In this document: in pieces, positions 1-6,997 of the stretch
Layout of the letters: every line of letters begins with the position of its first letter
How positions within the stretch are numbered: the first letter of the stretch is position 1
NCBI GenBank assembly: GCA_020632715.1
Contig: JACKFA010000004.1
Location: forward strand, 186,001-250,000
Length of the DNA stretch: 64,000 nucleotides
From: Deltaproteobacteria bacterium
GTDB lineage: Bacteria > Myxococcota_A > UBA9042 > PHBI01
Direction: 5' to 3'
Notes under the pieces: generated by a model
The model's input: the letters and a program-made list of their open reading frames with translations, nothing else
The model's database searches: none
What the model was told of the DNA's origin: nothing
Made by a program: the position numbers and the translations under genes

Positions 1-645
1 AAGCCGGCGGCGGAGACGCGCGCGAGCGACTCGCCCAAGACGACGGCGCCGAGCCTGAAGGCGGCGGTGGTCGACCTCCGCGGCGGCGCCAAGAAGCCCG
101 AGGAGAAGGCTCCGGAGCCGAAGCAGGAGCCGAAGGCCGAGGCCAAGCAGGAGCCGAAGGCCGAGGCCAAGCAGGAGCCGAAGGCCGAGGCCAAGCAGGA
201 GCCGAAGGCCGAGGCCAAGCAGGAGCCGAAGCCGGCCTCGAAGGCCGAGGCCAAGCAGGAGCCGAAGGCCGAGGCCAAGCAGGAGCCGAAGCCGGCCTCG
301 AAGCCCGAGCCGAAGGCCGAGCCGAAGGCCGAGACGAAGCCCGCGGCGAAGGCCGAGCCCAGGTCGGACGCCAAGGCGGACGAGGAGGCCAAGCCGAAGG
401 GCCGGCGCCGCGCCACGCAGGAGACCGCGGCCGCGCCCGACCCGGCGAAGGCCGCGGACGCTCCGGCGGACGGCGACGACGACGCGCCCCGCCCGCCGAC
501 GCGCCGCCGCACGCGGCCGCGGACGGCGGAGACGGCGGCGGCCACGGCTGGCGCGGCCGCCGCGGCGCCGAGCGGCGGGACGGAGTCCAGCGTGAGCGAG
601 CGCCTCGCGGCGCTGCGCGCGGCGCCCCAGCACAGCGAGGAGTAG
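1..645 (+). CDS. C-terminal part of a Lys/Glu/Pro/Ala repeat protein, 5'-truncated
   Basis: The frame is open from base 1, so the gene begins upstream; a GTG at 67 is only an internal start candidate. The visible part is low-complexity and highly charged. About residues 38-105 are tandem 8-residue units of the KAEAKQEP type, encoded by near-identical 24-bp DNA repeats, followed by an Arg-rich stretch and an Ala-rich tail ending in a short helical segment (SERLAALRAA). No catalytic domain is visible. It ends 7 bases before serS and is probably co-transcribed with it. The basic/acidic repeats would suit a disordered nucleic-acid or protein-binding tail, but the identity of the missing N-terminal part is unknown. 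Confidence 0.7.
   Translation, partial: KPAAETRASDSPKTTAPSLKAAVVDLRGGAKKPEEKAPEPKQEPKAEAKQEPKAEAKQEPKAEAKQEPKAEAKQEPKPASKAEAKQEPKAEAKQEPKPASKPEPKAEPKAETKPAAKAEPRSDAKADEEAKPKGRRRATQETAAAPDPAKAADAPADGDDDAPRPPTRRRTRPRTAETAAATAGAAAAAPSGGTESSVSERLAALRAAPQHSEE
118..312 (+). repeat. 24-bp tandem coding repeat (KAEAKQEP units)
   Basis: Successive copies of a 24-bp unit coding for KAEAKQEP run through this stretch, interrupted by variant units in which PAS replaces AEA. The DNA copies are almost identical, so the array is likely to vary in copy number between strains. Confidence 0.8.
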
Positions 646-652
646 GCGGACG

Positions 653-1915
653 ATGCTCGACCTGCGGTACATCCTGGACAACCCGGAGGAGGCCACGGCG
701 CGCCTCCGGAAGCGTGACCCGTCCGCCACCTTCGACCGCGTCTTCGAGCTCGACGGGGAGCGGCGCGCGGTCCTGACCCAGCACAACGAGCTCCGGCACG
801 CGCAGAAGGAGCTCTCGAAGGGGATGGGCAGCGGCGACAAGGAGGCGCAGGCGGCGCTCCGCGAGAGGCTGAAGGGCATGTCGACCGAGGTGAAGGACCT
901 CGAGGCGCGCCTGAAGGTCATCGAGGAGCAGCTGAGCGAGGTCATGCTGACCACGCCGAACCTGCCGCAGCCGGTGGTGCCGGAGGGGCGCAGCGAGGAG
1001 GACAACGTCGTGCTGCGCACGTGGGGAGAGCCCGCGGAGCACGCGTTCGACGCGGTCGACCACGTGGCGCTCGGCGAGAAGCTCGGGATCCTCGACTTCG
1101 AGGCGGCGGCGCGCCTCTCGGGGTCGGGGTTCGCGCTCTACCGCGGGCTCGGCGCGCGGCTCGAGCGCTCGCTGCAGAGCTTCATGCTCGACCTGCACAC
1201 CGAGCAGCACGGCTACACCGAGGTGTTGACGCCGTTCATCGTGCGGCGCGACGCCATGATGGGCACGGGGCAGCTGCCGAAGTTCGGCGACGACGCGTAC
1301 CGCATCGAGCCGGACGACCTCTTCCTGATCCCGACCGCCGAGGTCCCGGTCACGAACATGTGGCGGGAGCAGATCCTCGACGCGTCGCAGGTCCCGGCCC
1401 GCTTCTGCGCGTTCAGCCCGTGCTTCCGGCGCGAGGCGGGGTCCTACGGGCGCGACGTGAAGGGGCTCACGCGGGTGCACCAGTTCCAGAAGGTGGAGCT
1501 CGTGCACTTCGCGACGCCGGAGGGTTCGCAGGAGGCACACGAGCAGCTCGTGAGCCACGCCGAGAACGTGCTGAAGGCGCTCGGCCTCGCGTACCGCGTG
1601 GTCGATCTGTGCGGCGGCGACCTCGGGTTCGGCGCGTCGCGCTGCTACGACATCGAGGTCTGGCTGCCCGTGCAGAAGCGCTGGCGCGAGATCTCGAGCT
1701 GCTCGAACTTCCTCGACTTCCAGGCGCGGCGGGCGGACATCCGCTACCGCCCGGGGCCGGGGGAGAAGCCGCGATACGTGCACACGCTGAACGGCAGCGG
1801 CCTCGCCATCGGGCGCACGGTCATGGCCATCCTCGAGGTGTACCAGAACGCGGACGGCACGGTGACGGTCCCCGAGGCGCTCCGCCCGTACATGCGGACG
1901 GACGTCATCGGCTAG
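653..1915 (+). CDS. serS: Serine--tRNA ligase
   Basis: Cytoplasmic class II aminoacyl-tRNA synthetase that charges tRNA-Ser (and tRNA-Sec where present) with serine. The 420-residue length is normal. Residues 1-110 form the expected N-terminal antiparallel coiled-coil arm (charged heptads from about 40 to 100) that grips the long variable arm of tRNA-Ser. The catalytic core carries GSGFALYRG near 158, motif 2 around FRREAGSYGRD near 258, and motif 3 with GSGLAIGRT near 381. The ATG at 653 gives the standard MLDLRYILDN start. Four serine tRNA genes covering all serine codons lie 3.6-5 kb downstream on the other strand. Confidence 0.97.
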   Translation: MLDLRYILDNPEEATARLRKRDPSATFDRVFELDGERRAVLTQHNELRHAQKELSKGMGSGDKEAQAALRERLKGMSTEVKDLEARLKVIEEQLSEVMLTTPNLPQPVVPEGRSEEDNVVLRTWGEPAEHAFDAVDHVALGEKLGILDFEAAARLSGSGFALYRGLGARLERSLQSFMLDLHTEQHGYTEVLTPFIVRRDAMMGTGQLPKFGDDAYRIEPDDLFLIPTAEVPVTNMWREQILDASQVPARFCAFSPCFRREAGSYGRDVKGLTRVHQFQKVELVHFATPEGSQEAHEQLVSHAENVLKALGLAYRVVDLCGGDLGFGASRCYDIEVWLPVQKRWREISSCSNFLDFQARRADIRYRPGPGEKPRYVHTLNGSGLAIGRTVMAILEVYQNADGTVTVPEALRPYMRTDVIG

Positions 1916-1955
1916 GGAAGCGGGCGGGCGCCGGGCTGCGGCGGGAGAAGAGAGC

Positions 1956-2021
1956 TCGCGCCAAGGCGCCAAGCCGCCAAGGGGGCGAGGCCTTCCTTGG
2001 CGTCTTCGCGCCTTGGCGCGA
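1956..2021. repeat. Long imperfect palindrome of CGCCAAG-type repeats
   Basis: Left arm 1956-1982 and right arm 1995-2021 are 27-bp near-perfect inverted repeats, each built from iterations of a GCGCCAAG-like heptamer to nonamer, with a 12-base G-rich loop. It lies between the convergent serS and recR genes, where it could act as a bidirectional terminator. Its internally iterated arms resemble the CACGGAGG palindrome at 57425-57515, which suggests a dispersed element rather than a simple terminator. Confidence 0.75.
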
Positions 2022-2087
2022 CGCCCACTCGAGCCACGCCGCCACCGCGTACGTGGCAGCCGGCGACGGCGCCCGGCGAGCCACGCA

Positions 2088-2125
2088 CCCTCCGTGCCTC
2101 CGTGGTTGTCCCTTAAGGATCAACC
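2088..2125. repeat. Half copy of the CCTCCGTG palindromic element plus small hairpin
   Basis: Bases 2088-2106 match the right arm of the 57488-57515 palindrome (iterated CCTCCGTG ending in GTGGTT). No matching left arm is seen nearby, so this copy looks truncated. The last bases run into a small hairpin (2103-2109 pairing with 2118-2125 around CTTAA) that could end recR-antisense or serS transcription. Together with 1956-2021 this is what occupies the 235-bp serS-recR gap. Confidence 0.55.
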
Positions 2126-2150
2126 ACTTGCCGCGTTCACCCCACGGACG

Positions 2151-2750
2151 TCAGTCCATCGCGCGGCGCCCGGCCAGGGCCCGCGCGAGCGTGCTCTGGT
2201 CGAGGTACTCGAGGTCTCCGCCCATCGGGATCCCGGTCGCGATGCGCGTGACCGCGACGCCCGTCGGACCGAGGCGCTGCCCGAGGTAGAGCGCGGTGGC
2301 CTCGCCCTCGACGTCGGTGGAGGTGGCGAGGATCACCTCGACGGCGTCGACGTCGCGGAGGCGCGCCTCGAAGCCGTCGAGCCTGAGCTTGTCGGGGCCG
2401 ACGCCCTTCAGCGGCGCGAGGACGCCGTGCAGCACGTGGTAGAGGCCGTGGTAGCTGCCCGTCTGCTCGATGGCGATGACGTCCTGCGCGGACTCGACCA
2501 CGCACACCGTGCGCTCGCGCGTGCCGTCCTGGCAGACCGCGCAGAGCGCGTCCTCGGCGAGCGCGTGACAGCGCTCGCAGAAGCCGACGTGCTCGAAGAG
2601 CTCGCCGAGCGCGCGCGCGAGGCTCTCCGCGTAGGTCGACGGCTCCCCGAGGATGTGGAACGCCCAGCGCATGGCGCTCCGCTTCCCGACGCCGGGCAGG
2701 CGCGAGAGCAGGGTCGCGAGCTTGTCGAGCGCGGGCGGGAGCGCGTTCAT
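2151..2750 (-). CDS. recR: Recombination mediator protein RecR
   Basis: RecR works with RecO (and RecF) to load RecA on SSB-coated single-stranded DNA at gaps. The 199-residue length is typical. An N-terminal helix-hairpin-helix (SRLPGVGKRSA, about 17-27) is followed by a four-cysteine zinc finger (CERC...CAVC, about 57-72) and a Toprim domain beginning VCVVESAQD near 80, with the conserved GSYHGLYHVL segment. It is the last gene of the usual dnaX-ybaB-recR cluster on the minus strand, 22 bases beyond the ybaB stop, and faces serS. Confidence 0.97.
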   Translation of the reverse strand: MNALPPALDKLATLLSRLPGVGKRSAMRWAFHILGEPSTYAESLARALGELFEHVGFCERCHALAEDALCAVCQDGTRERTVCVVESAQDVIAIEQTGSYHGLYHVLHGVLAPLKGVGPDKLRLDGFEARLRDVDAVEVILATSTDVEGEATALYLGQRLGPTGVAVTRIATGIPMGGDLEYLDQSTLARALAGRRAMD

Positions 2751-2772
2751 CGGAGCCGGTCCCGGGCCGCGC

Positions 2773-3114
2773 TCAGAAGCCCATCCCGCTGGCCTTCAGC
2801 GCCTCCGCCATCGGCCCGAGCTCCTTCGCCACGACCTCGCGGGCGCGCCGGAGGGCGTCGTTCACGCCGGCGACGATGAGGTCCTGCAGCATCTCGACGT
2901 CGCCCGGATCGACCACGGCCTTGTCGAGCGTGACCGACAGCACGTCGAGCTTGCCGTTGGCGCGCACCTTGACCATGCCGCCGCCGGACTCGCCCGTGAC
3001 CTCCTGCGCCTCGGCGCGGGCCTTCGCCTGCACCATGGTCTGCTGCATCTGCTGGGCTTGCTGCAGGAGCCCGTCGAGGTTTCCGCCCCCGAGGAGCGCT
3101 TCCAGGTCTTTCAT
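2773..3114 (-). CDS. ybaB: YbaB/EbfC family nucleoid-associated protein
   Basis: Small DNA-binding protein of 113 residues, the usual family size, thought to act as a dimer on DNA and always found between dnaX and recR. The N-terminal MKDLEALLGGGNLDGLLQQ is followed by a Gln/Met-rich helix and the conserved GGGMVKVRANGK and DPGDVEMLQDLI segments. The ATG at 3114 overlaps the dnaX stop codon in an ATGA arrangement, so translation is probably coupled. A much longer open frame runs upstream of this start but is the shadow of dnaX. Confidence 0.95.
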   Translation of the reverse strand: MKDLEALLGGGNLDGLLQQAQQMQQTMVQAKARAEAQEVTGESGGGMVKVRANGKLDVLSVTLDKAVVDPGDVEMLQDLIVAGVNDALRRAREVVAKELGPMAEALKASGMGF

Positions 3115-5096
3115 CGTCCTTCCTCGTCGCCTTCGAGCTCGACCCGGACAAGCTGCCCGCCGAAGCGGTCGAGCACGTCGCGCACCAGCGCGTGTCCTTC
3201 GAGATCGCGTCGTCTCTGCTCGCGGGCGCGCGTCTCGCGCTCGCGACGGCGCGCCATCGGCGAGTCCGCCGCGGCCGCCGCGTCTTCCGCCACGCGCAGC
3301 CCCTCGACCCAGGGGAACGCGGCCTGCAGGTAGGCGACCACGTCCGCCTCGCGCGCGCGCACCTGCGCGGCGCTCGCGCGGCCCGCGAACGCGAGCGTCA
3401 GCACACCGCCGGCGCTGCTCGCGACCTGCCCCTGATCGAGGCTGCCCGCGAGCGCCGGGTGCGCCTCGCGGAGCGTCTCGACGAACCCCTCCCAGGCGTC
3501 GTGCGTGACGACGTGCGCCGGGTCGCTCACCGCGGCCGGCGCCGCCTCGGCGACCGGCTCCGGCGGGGGCGCGACCGCCGGCTCCTCCGCGATGATCGGC
3601 TCCTCGGCTGGCTCGGGGAGCGGCGCCGCCGCCGCGCTCGCCCTGCCGCGGCTCGGCGCGGCGACGACGTGCGCCGCGGGCGCCTCGGCGACGACCGGGC
3701 GGGCGCGGTGGATGGGCGTCACCGTGGCGGCGCGGGCCTCGGGGGGGCGGGCGACGCGCTGACGCCGTCGCCAGGGCCGTCCGCGCGGGCGGTGCCGCCG
3801 AGGACGGGCGCTGCGTGCTCGGCCCGCGGCGCCGCGGGAGCGGACGCCGTCGCGACCGGCCTCGCCGCCCCCCGCCACCGCCCGAAGGCGGGGCGCGGGC
3901 GTCGCGCGGGGGATGGTGCGGATCTCGGGCAGCGGCGCGCCCGAGGTCGCGGCGCGCTCGATGGCCTCGAGGCGCGCGAGCATGCCGTCGAGGGGTTGGA
4001 GCGGCTGCACGCGGCACATGCGGATGGCGGCCATCTCGAGCTCGAGCCGCGGGAAGTTCGCGTGGGCGAGGCGCTCGGCGGCGCGGATGACGATCTGCAC
4101 GAGCCGCTCGAGGTCCATGACGTCGTGCTCGCGCCCGAGGGCGACGAGCGCGGCGGTCTCCTCGCTCGAGAGGTCCGTGAGGCCGGCCTTCTCGCCGGCG
4201 ACGCGGAGCACGATGACGTCGCGCAGGTAGTGCACGAGGTCGGTCGCGAACTGCTTCAGGTCGACGCCGAACTCGAAGACCTCCTCGATGATGGCGAGGG
4301 CGGCGGGGGCGTCGTGCGCGAGGGCGGCCTGCGCGAGGCGCGTGAGCCAGGCGCGGTCGGCGACGCCGAGGACCTGCGCGACCTGCTCGTAGGTGGCCTG
4401 GTTGCCGCAGGAGCTGATGATGCGGTCGAGGAGCGAGAGCGCGTCGCGCATCGAGCCCTCGCTCTCGCGGGCGACGACGCGGAGGCCACCGTCGTCGATG
4501 GCGACCCCCTCGTCCGCGAGCATCTTCGCGAGGTAGTCGACCATCGTCGCGAGCGGGATCCGCTTGAAGTCGAAGCGTTGGCAGCGCGAGAGGATGGTGA
4601 CGGGGATCTTGTGCGGCTCGGTGGTCGCGAAGATGAACTTCACGTGGGCCGGCGGCTCCTCCAAGGTCTTCAACAGGGCGTTGAAGGCCTCGGTGGTGAG
4701 CATGTGGACCTCGTCGATGATGTAGATCTTGGTGCGGTCGCGCTGCGGCGCGTAGGCCACGCCGTCGCGGAGCTCGCGGATCTCGTTGATGCCGCGGTTC
4801 GACGCGCCATCGATCTCGAAGACGTCCATCGCCGTGCCGGCGGCGATCTCCGTGCAGGCGGCGCACTGGCCGCAGGGCTCGGTCGTGGGGCCCGGGGTGG
4901 CGTTGCAGTTGAGCGCGCGCGCGAGCACGCGGGCGGCGGTGGTCTTGCCGACGCCGCGGGCGCCGCAGAAGAGGAAGGCGTGGTGGATCCGGTCCTGCTC
5001 GATCGCGTTCTTCAGGGTCCGCGTCACGTGCTCCTGACCGATGATGGCCTCGAAGCCTTGCGGCCGCCATTTGCGCGCGAGCACCAGATAGGACAC
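3111..5096 (-). CDS. dnaX: DNA polymerase III subunits gamma/tau
   Basis: Clamp-loader ATPase of the replicative polymerase, 661 residues. The GTG at 5096 gives the canonical VSYLVLARKWRP start and has a strong GGAGGGAGG ribosome site 5 bases upstream; longer frames run through the tandem hairpins and are not expected. Visible are a Walker A (GARGVGKTT, about 45), four zinc cysteines ending CGQCAAC, a DEVH Walker B and an LSRCQRFDF sensor. Residues about 408-452 (bases 3741-3873) read as an Arg-rich stretch. The +1 frame there reads as a normal Ala/Pro/Val linker, and the C6 run at 3868 and G7 run at 3741 flank it. This suggests two compensating one-base indels. The tau C-terminal domain is back in frame. 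Confidence 0.93.
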   Translation of the reverse strand: MSYLVLARKWRPQGFEAIIGQEHVTRTLKNAIEQDRIHHAFLFCGARGVGKTTAARVLARALNCNATPGPTTEPCGQCAACTEIAAGTAMDVFEIDGASNRGINEIRELRDGVAYAPQRDRTKIYIIDEVHMLTTEAFNALLKTLEEPPAHVKFIFATTEPHKIPVTILSRCQRFDFKRIPLATMVDYLAKMLADEGVAIDDGGLRVVARESEGSMRDALSLLDRIISSCGNQATYEQVAQVLGVADRAWLTRLAQAALAHDAPAALAIIEEVFEFGVDLKQFATDLVHYLRDVIVLRVAGEKAGLTDLSSEETAALVALGREHDVMDLERLVQIVIRAAERLAHANFPRLELEMAAIRMCRVQPLQPLDGMLARLEAIERAATSGAPLPEIRTIPRATPAPRLRAVAGGGEAGRDGVRSRGAAGRARSARPRRHRPRGRPWRRRQRVARPPEARAATVTPIHRARPVVAEAPAAHVVAAPSRGRASAAAAPLPEPAEEPIIAEEPAVAPPPEPVAEAAPAAVSDPAHVVTHDAWEGFVETLREAHPALAGSLDQGQVASSAGGVLTLAFAGRASAAQVRAREADVVAYLQAAFPWVEGLRVAEDAAAAADSPMARRRERETRAREQRRRDLEGHALVRDVLDRFGGQLVRVELEGDEEGR

Positions 5097-5176
5097 GAAG
5101 AACCTCCCTCCGCCCCGGCGTCGGGGCCTCGGGCGTTCTACCAGATTCGCCCGGCCACGGGGAGGGCCGCGCCGGT

Positions 5177-5345
5177 ACAAAGCGCGAGGGCCCGGCGACG
5201 ACGACGCCACCGGGCCCCAAGAGCGCGAGGGCTCGGCGACGACGACGCCACCGGGCCCACAAAGCGCGAGGCCCGGCGACGACGACGTCACCGGGCCCCA
5301 GAATGACGAGAGCCCGGCGACGACGACGTCACCGGGCTCTTCGAG
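5177..5345 (-). repeat. Four tandem 41-bp hairpins between SRP RNA and dnaX
   Basis: Four copies of a 40-41 bp unit, each an 8-bp GC hairpin with a 14-base loop rich in CGACGACGACG. Arms are 5188-5195/5210-5217, 5229-5236/5251-5258, 5269-5276/5291-5298 and 5310-5317/5332-5339. Arm sequences differ between copies while pairing is largely kept: copy 4 changes both sides (GAGCCCGG with CCGGGCTC), and copy 2 gives a G-U type pair on one strand. That pattern suggests selection for structure. The array lies in the transcribed gap downstream of the SRP RNA and about 80 bases before the dnaX start on the minus strand. It could be a terminator array, an mRNA-stabilising leader or a protein-binding site. 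Confidence 0.85.
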
Positions 5346-5357
5346 GTAAGGAGGGCC

Positions 5358-5437
5358 GGGCCCCGCACAAGACCTCACTGTTACCGTTGCTTCCTCCCGG
5401 ACCTGGCGGAGTTCACAGCAAGACCCTTGCAGGTCCC
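5358..5437 (-). ncRNA. ffs: Signal recognition particle RNA (4.5S, small bacterial type)
   Basis: The minus strand contains the near-invariant SRP domain IV core: AGGTCCGGGAGGAAGC, then AACGGTAACAGTGAGGTC. The outer arms GGGACCTGCAAGGGTC and GGTCTTGTGCGGGGCCC pair through most of their length to close the single long hairpin of the small bacterial form. It binds Ffh to target membrane proteins to the translocon. Ends are set at the closing GGG/CCC pairs and may extend a few bases on each side. It follows tRNA-Ser(GGA) and precedes the tandem hairpins and dnaX. Confidence 0.93.
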
Positions 5438-5447
5438 GACCATAGAC

Positions 5448-5469
5448 GAGACGCCCTGGACGGCGTCTC
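5448..5469 (-). terminator. Hairpin between tRNA-Ser(GGA) and SRP RNA
   Basis: Perfect 8-bp inverted repeat (5448-5455 with 5462-5469, GAGACGCC) and a 6-base loop, about 80 bases past the tRNA-Ser(GGA) 3' end in the direction of transcription. There is no U-run. It could also belong to the SRP RNA promoter region. Function is inferred from position only. Confidence 0.4.
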
Positions 5470-5546
5470 GGGGTCGCACGCGATGCGTGCCGTCGACCGC
5501 GCGGTCACCCGCGCGGCACGCGACACTGTACCATCGAAGCGTGCGT

Positions 5547-5638
<92 letters not shown>

Positions 5639-5704
5639 ACACGAGCATCGAACGCTGTCACACGTGGCGAGGCGACCCGAGCCGGTCGCGCGGCGGGACG
5701 GAGC

Positions 5705-5734
5705 GAGCTCGCCCGGCCGTAGCCGGGCGAGCTC
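5705..5734 (-). terminator. Perfect 12-bp hairpin after tRNA-Ser(CGA)
   Basis: GAGCTCGCCCGG at 5705-5716 pairs with CCGGGCGAGCTC at 5723-5734 around a 6-base loop, starting 7 bases past the tRNA-Ser(CGA) 3' end. This is a strong candidate for a terminator or 3' processing boundary, though no U-run follows. Confidence 0.6.
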
Positions 5735-5741
5735 TTCTCGG

Positions 5742-5830
5742 CGGAGAGGGAGGGATTCGAACCCCCGGTACGGGTTTGCCGTACACCTGATTTCGAGTCA
5801 GGCGCCTTCAACCAACTCGGCCACCTCTCC
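5742..5830 (-). tRNA. tRNA-Ser(CGA)
   Basis: Class II tRNA with acceptor GGAGAGG/CCTCTCC, G discriminator and a long variable arm. The anticodon loop CTCGAAA gives anticodon CGA for UCG codons. CCA is not encoded (the next bases read CCG). Its 5' 33 bases lie inside the 3' end of the tadA reading frame on the same strand, so the tRNA is presumably cut out of, or transcribed within, the tadA message. Confidence 0.95.
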
Positions 5831-6307
5831 CCACTGACTGCCTCCGTTCTTCCCATCGCGCGCCCGAAGCGCCTCGAAGAAGCGCTGCAGGAGCGCGACG
5901 CTCCGCGGCGCGTGGCCGTCGAGGCGCGTCACCTGCGTGACCCCTTCCGGGACGATGCGATGCACGCTGCACACGCCGCCCGTCTTCGGCTCGAGCGCCG
6001 CGAACACCAGGCGCCCGACGCGCGCTTGCGCGATGGCGCCGGCGCACATCGCGCACGGCTCGAGCGTGACGTAGAGCGTCGCGTCCTCGAGGCGCCACCG
6101 CCCGAGCTTCTGGGCGGCCGCGCTCAACGCGAGCACCTCCGCGTGGGCCGTCGGGTCTTGAAGGATCTCACGCAGGTTCACCGCCCGCGCGATCACCGCC
6201 CCGTCGACCACCACGAGCGCGCCGACCGGGACGTTGCCCATCGCCGTCGCGTCCTCCGCGAGGGCGAGAGCTTCGTCCATGAAGCGGTCGTCGTCGTGCG
6301 TCGTCAC
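5798..6307 (-). CDS. tadA: tRNA-specific adenosine deaminase
   Basis: Deaminates A34 of tRNA-Arg(ACG) to inosine so it can read CGU, CGC and CGA. At 169 residues it matches the E. coli length. The zinc-deaminase motifs are complete: HAE (in PTAHAEVLAL, near 53) and PCAMC (in LEPCAMCAGA, near 84). The ATG at 6307 gives MTTHDDDRFMDEAL. The last 11 codons and the TGA stop at 5798-5800 overlap the 5' half of tRNA-Ser(CGA), with the stop falling in the tRNA anticodon stem. Its substrate tRNA-Arg(ACG) lies 90 bases upstream on the same strand. Confidence 0.95.
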   Translation of the reverse strand: MTTHDDDRFMDEALALAEDATAMGNVPVGALVVVDGAVIARAVNLREILQDPTAHAEVLALSAAAQKLGRWRLEDATLYVTLEPCAMCAGAIAQARVGRLVFAALEPKTGGVCSVHRIVPEGVTQVTRLDGHAPRSVALLQRFFEALRARDGKNGGSQWGEVAELVEGA

Positions 6308-6354
6308 GTGTGGATTTCTGATCTGTTCGATTCAAAGAGCGCGAGCGAAGGACC

Positions 6355-6376
6355 CGCGCCCCCTTGGGCGGGCGCG
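6355..6376 (-). terminator. Hairpin between tRNA-Arg(ACG) and tadA
   Basis: CGCGCCC at 6355-6361 pairs with GGGCGCG at 6370-6376 around an 8-base loop, about 20 bases past the tRNA-Arg 3' end. It probably separates the tRNA transcript from tadA; no U-run is seen. Confidence 0.4.
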
Positions 6377-6396
6377 AGCCCAACCGCGTCGTTCAG

Positions 6397-6470
6397 TGCA
6401 CTGGAGAGGATTCGAACCTCTGACCTACGGTTCCGTAGACCGTCGCTCTATCCAGCTGAGCTACCAGTGC
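6397..6470 (-). tRNA. tRNA-Arg(ACG)
   Basis: Standard class I cloverleaf: acceptor GCACTGG/CCAGTGC, A discriminator, D-loop AGCTGGATA and T-loop TTCGAAT. The anticodon stem ACGGT/ACCGT encloses loop CTACGGA, giving anticodon ACG. A34 is the target of TadA, which is encoded immediately downstream. CCA is not encoded. Confidence 0.96.
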
Positions 6471-6480
6471 GCGGGTGCGG

Positions 6481-6509
6481 AACCTATTTCCCGTCCGTTC
6501 GGCTGTCAA
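6481..6509 (-). promoter_or_regulatory. Sigma-70-type promoter for tRNA-Arg(ACG)
   Basis: On the minus strand a perfect -35 TTGACA (6504-6509), a 17-base spacer and a -10 TAGGTT (6481-6486) place the start about 4 bases before the mature tRNA 5' end. The stretch is AT-rich against its surroundings. Confidence 0.75.
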
Positions 6510-6560
6510 CGACAAAACGTCGCGCCGCGCGAGCGGTCATCGGGGTCCGCAGAGCGCCGC

Positions 6561-6582
6561 CACCCGCGGTCTCCCGCGGGTG
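6561..6582 (-). terminator. Hairpin after tRNA-Ser(GCT)
   Basis: Perfect 9-bp inverted repeat CACCCGCGG (6561-6569) with CCGCGGGTG (6574-6582) and a 4-base loop, 10 bases past the tRNA 3' end. With the separate promoter for tRNA-Arg it suggests that the tRNAs are independent units. Confidence 0.55.
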
Positions 6583-6592
6583 ACGGCTGCGG

Positions 6593-6682
6593 CGGAGAAG
6601 GAGGGATTCGAACCCTCGGTAGAGCTTTAAACCCTACACACGCTTAGCAGGCGTGCGCCTTCAGCCACTCGGCCACTTCTCC
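6593..6682 (-). tRNA. tRNA-Ser(GCT)
   Basis: Class II tRNA, 90 bases, acceptor GGAGAAG/CTTCTCC, G discriminator and a long variable arm. The anticodon loop CTGCTAA gives GCT, reading AGC and AGU. CCA is not encoded. No convincing promoter was found immediately upstream. Confidence 0.95.
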
Positions 6683-6779
6683 ACATCGCTCGGATCGGCC
6701 TCCTCGGCGCCCACCCCGTCGGCGAGCACGCGCGGCGCGCGATCCATCTACCTGTATTCTCTTGTCAGCGTGTACCGAA

Positions 6780-6862
6780 CGGAGGAGGAGGGATTCGAAC
6801 CCCCGAGACTCGCGTCTGGCGGTTTTCAAGACCGCTGCCTTCAACCACTCGGCCACTCCTCC
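6780..6862 (-). tRNA. tRNA-Ser(TGA)
   Basis: Class II tRNA with acceptor GGAGGAG/CTCCTCC, G discriminator and a shorter variable arm than the other three serine tRNAs. The anticodon loop CTTGAAA gives TGA, reading UCA (and UCG/UCU by wobble). CCA is not encoded. With the GGA, CGA and GCT species it completes decoding of all six serine codons. Confidence 0.94.
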
Positions 6863-6879
6863 GTATGAAGAGCGCGCGG

Positions 6880-6908
6880 ACGCTACCCGAATCGCTCCGG
6901 GCTGACAA
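6880..6908 (-). promoter_or_regulatory. Promoter for tRNA-Ser(TGA)
   Basis: On the minus strand, -35 TTGTCA (6903-6908), a 17-base spacer and -10 TAGCGT (6880-6885). The predicted start is about 11 bases upstream of the mature tRNA. Same geometry as the tRNA-Arg promoter. Confidence 0.6.
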
Positions 6909-6997
6909 CCCTTTCCACGCGCGATGCGCGCCGCCGCCGCTGTCGCTCTCCCGCGCCCGATCTGCGCCTCGCCGGTCGGTCCGCCGCCGGGGCCCGC

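Noticed and set aside
3868..3873. Programmed frameshift site in dnaX
   Set aside because: No A-rich slippery heptamer or stem-loop as in E. coli or Thermus, and the alternative frame continues to a normal linker; indels are more likely.
3192..5306. A 704-residue frame opposite dnaX
   Set aside because: Shadow of dnaX and of the tandem hairpins; no motif.
5705..5830. tRNA-Ser as an integration (att) site
   Set aside because: No integrase and no direct repeat of the tRNA end were seen in the window.
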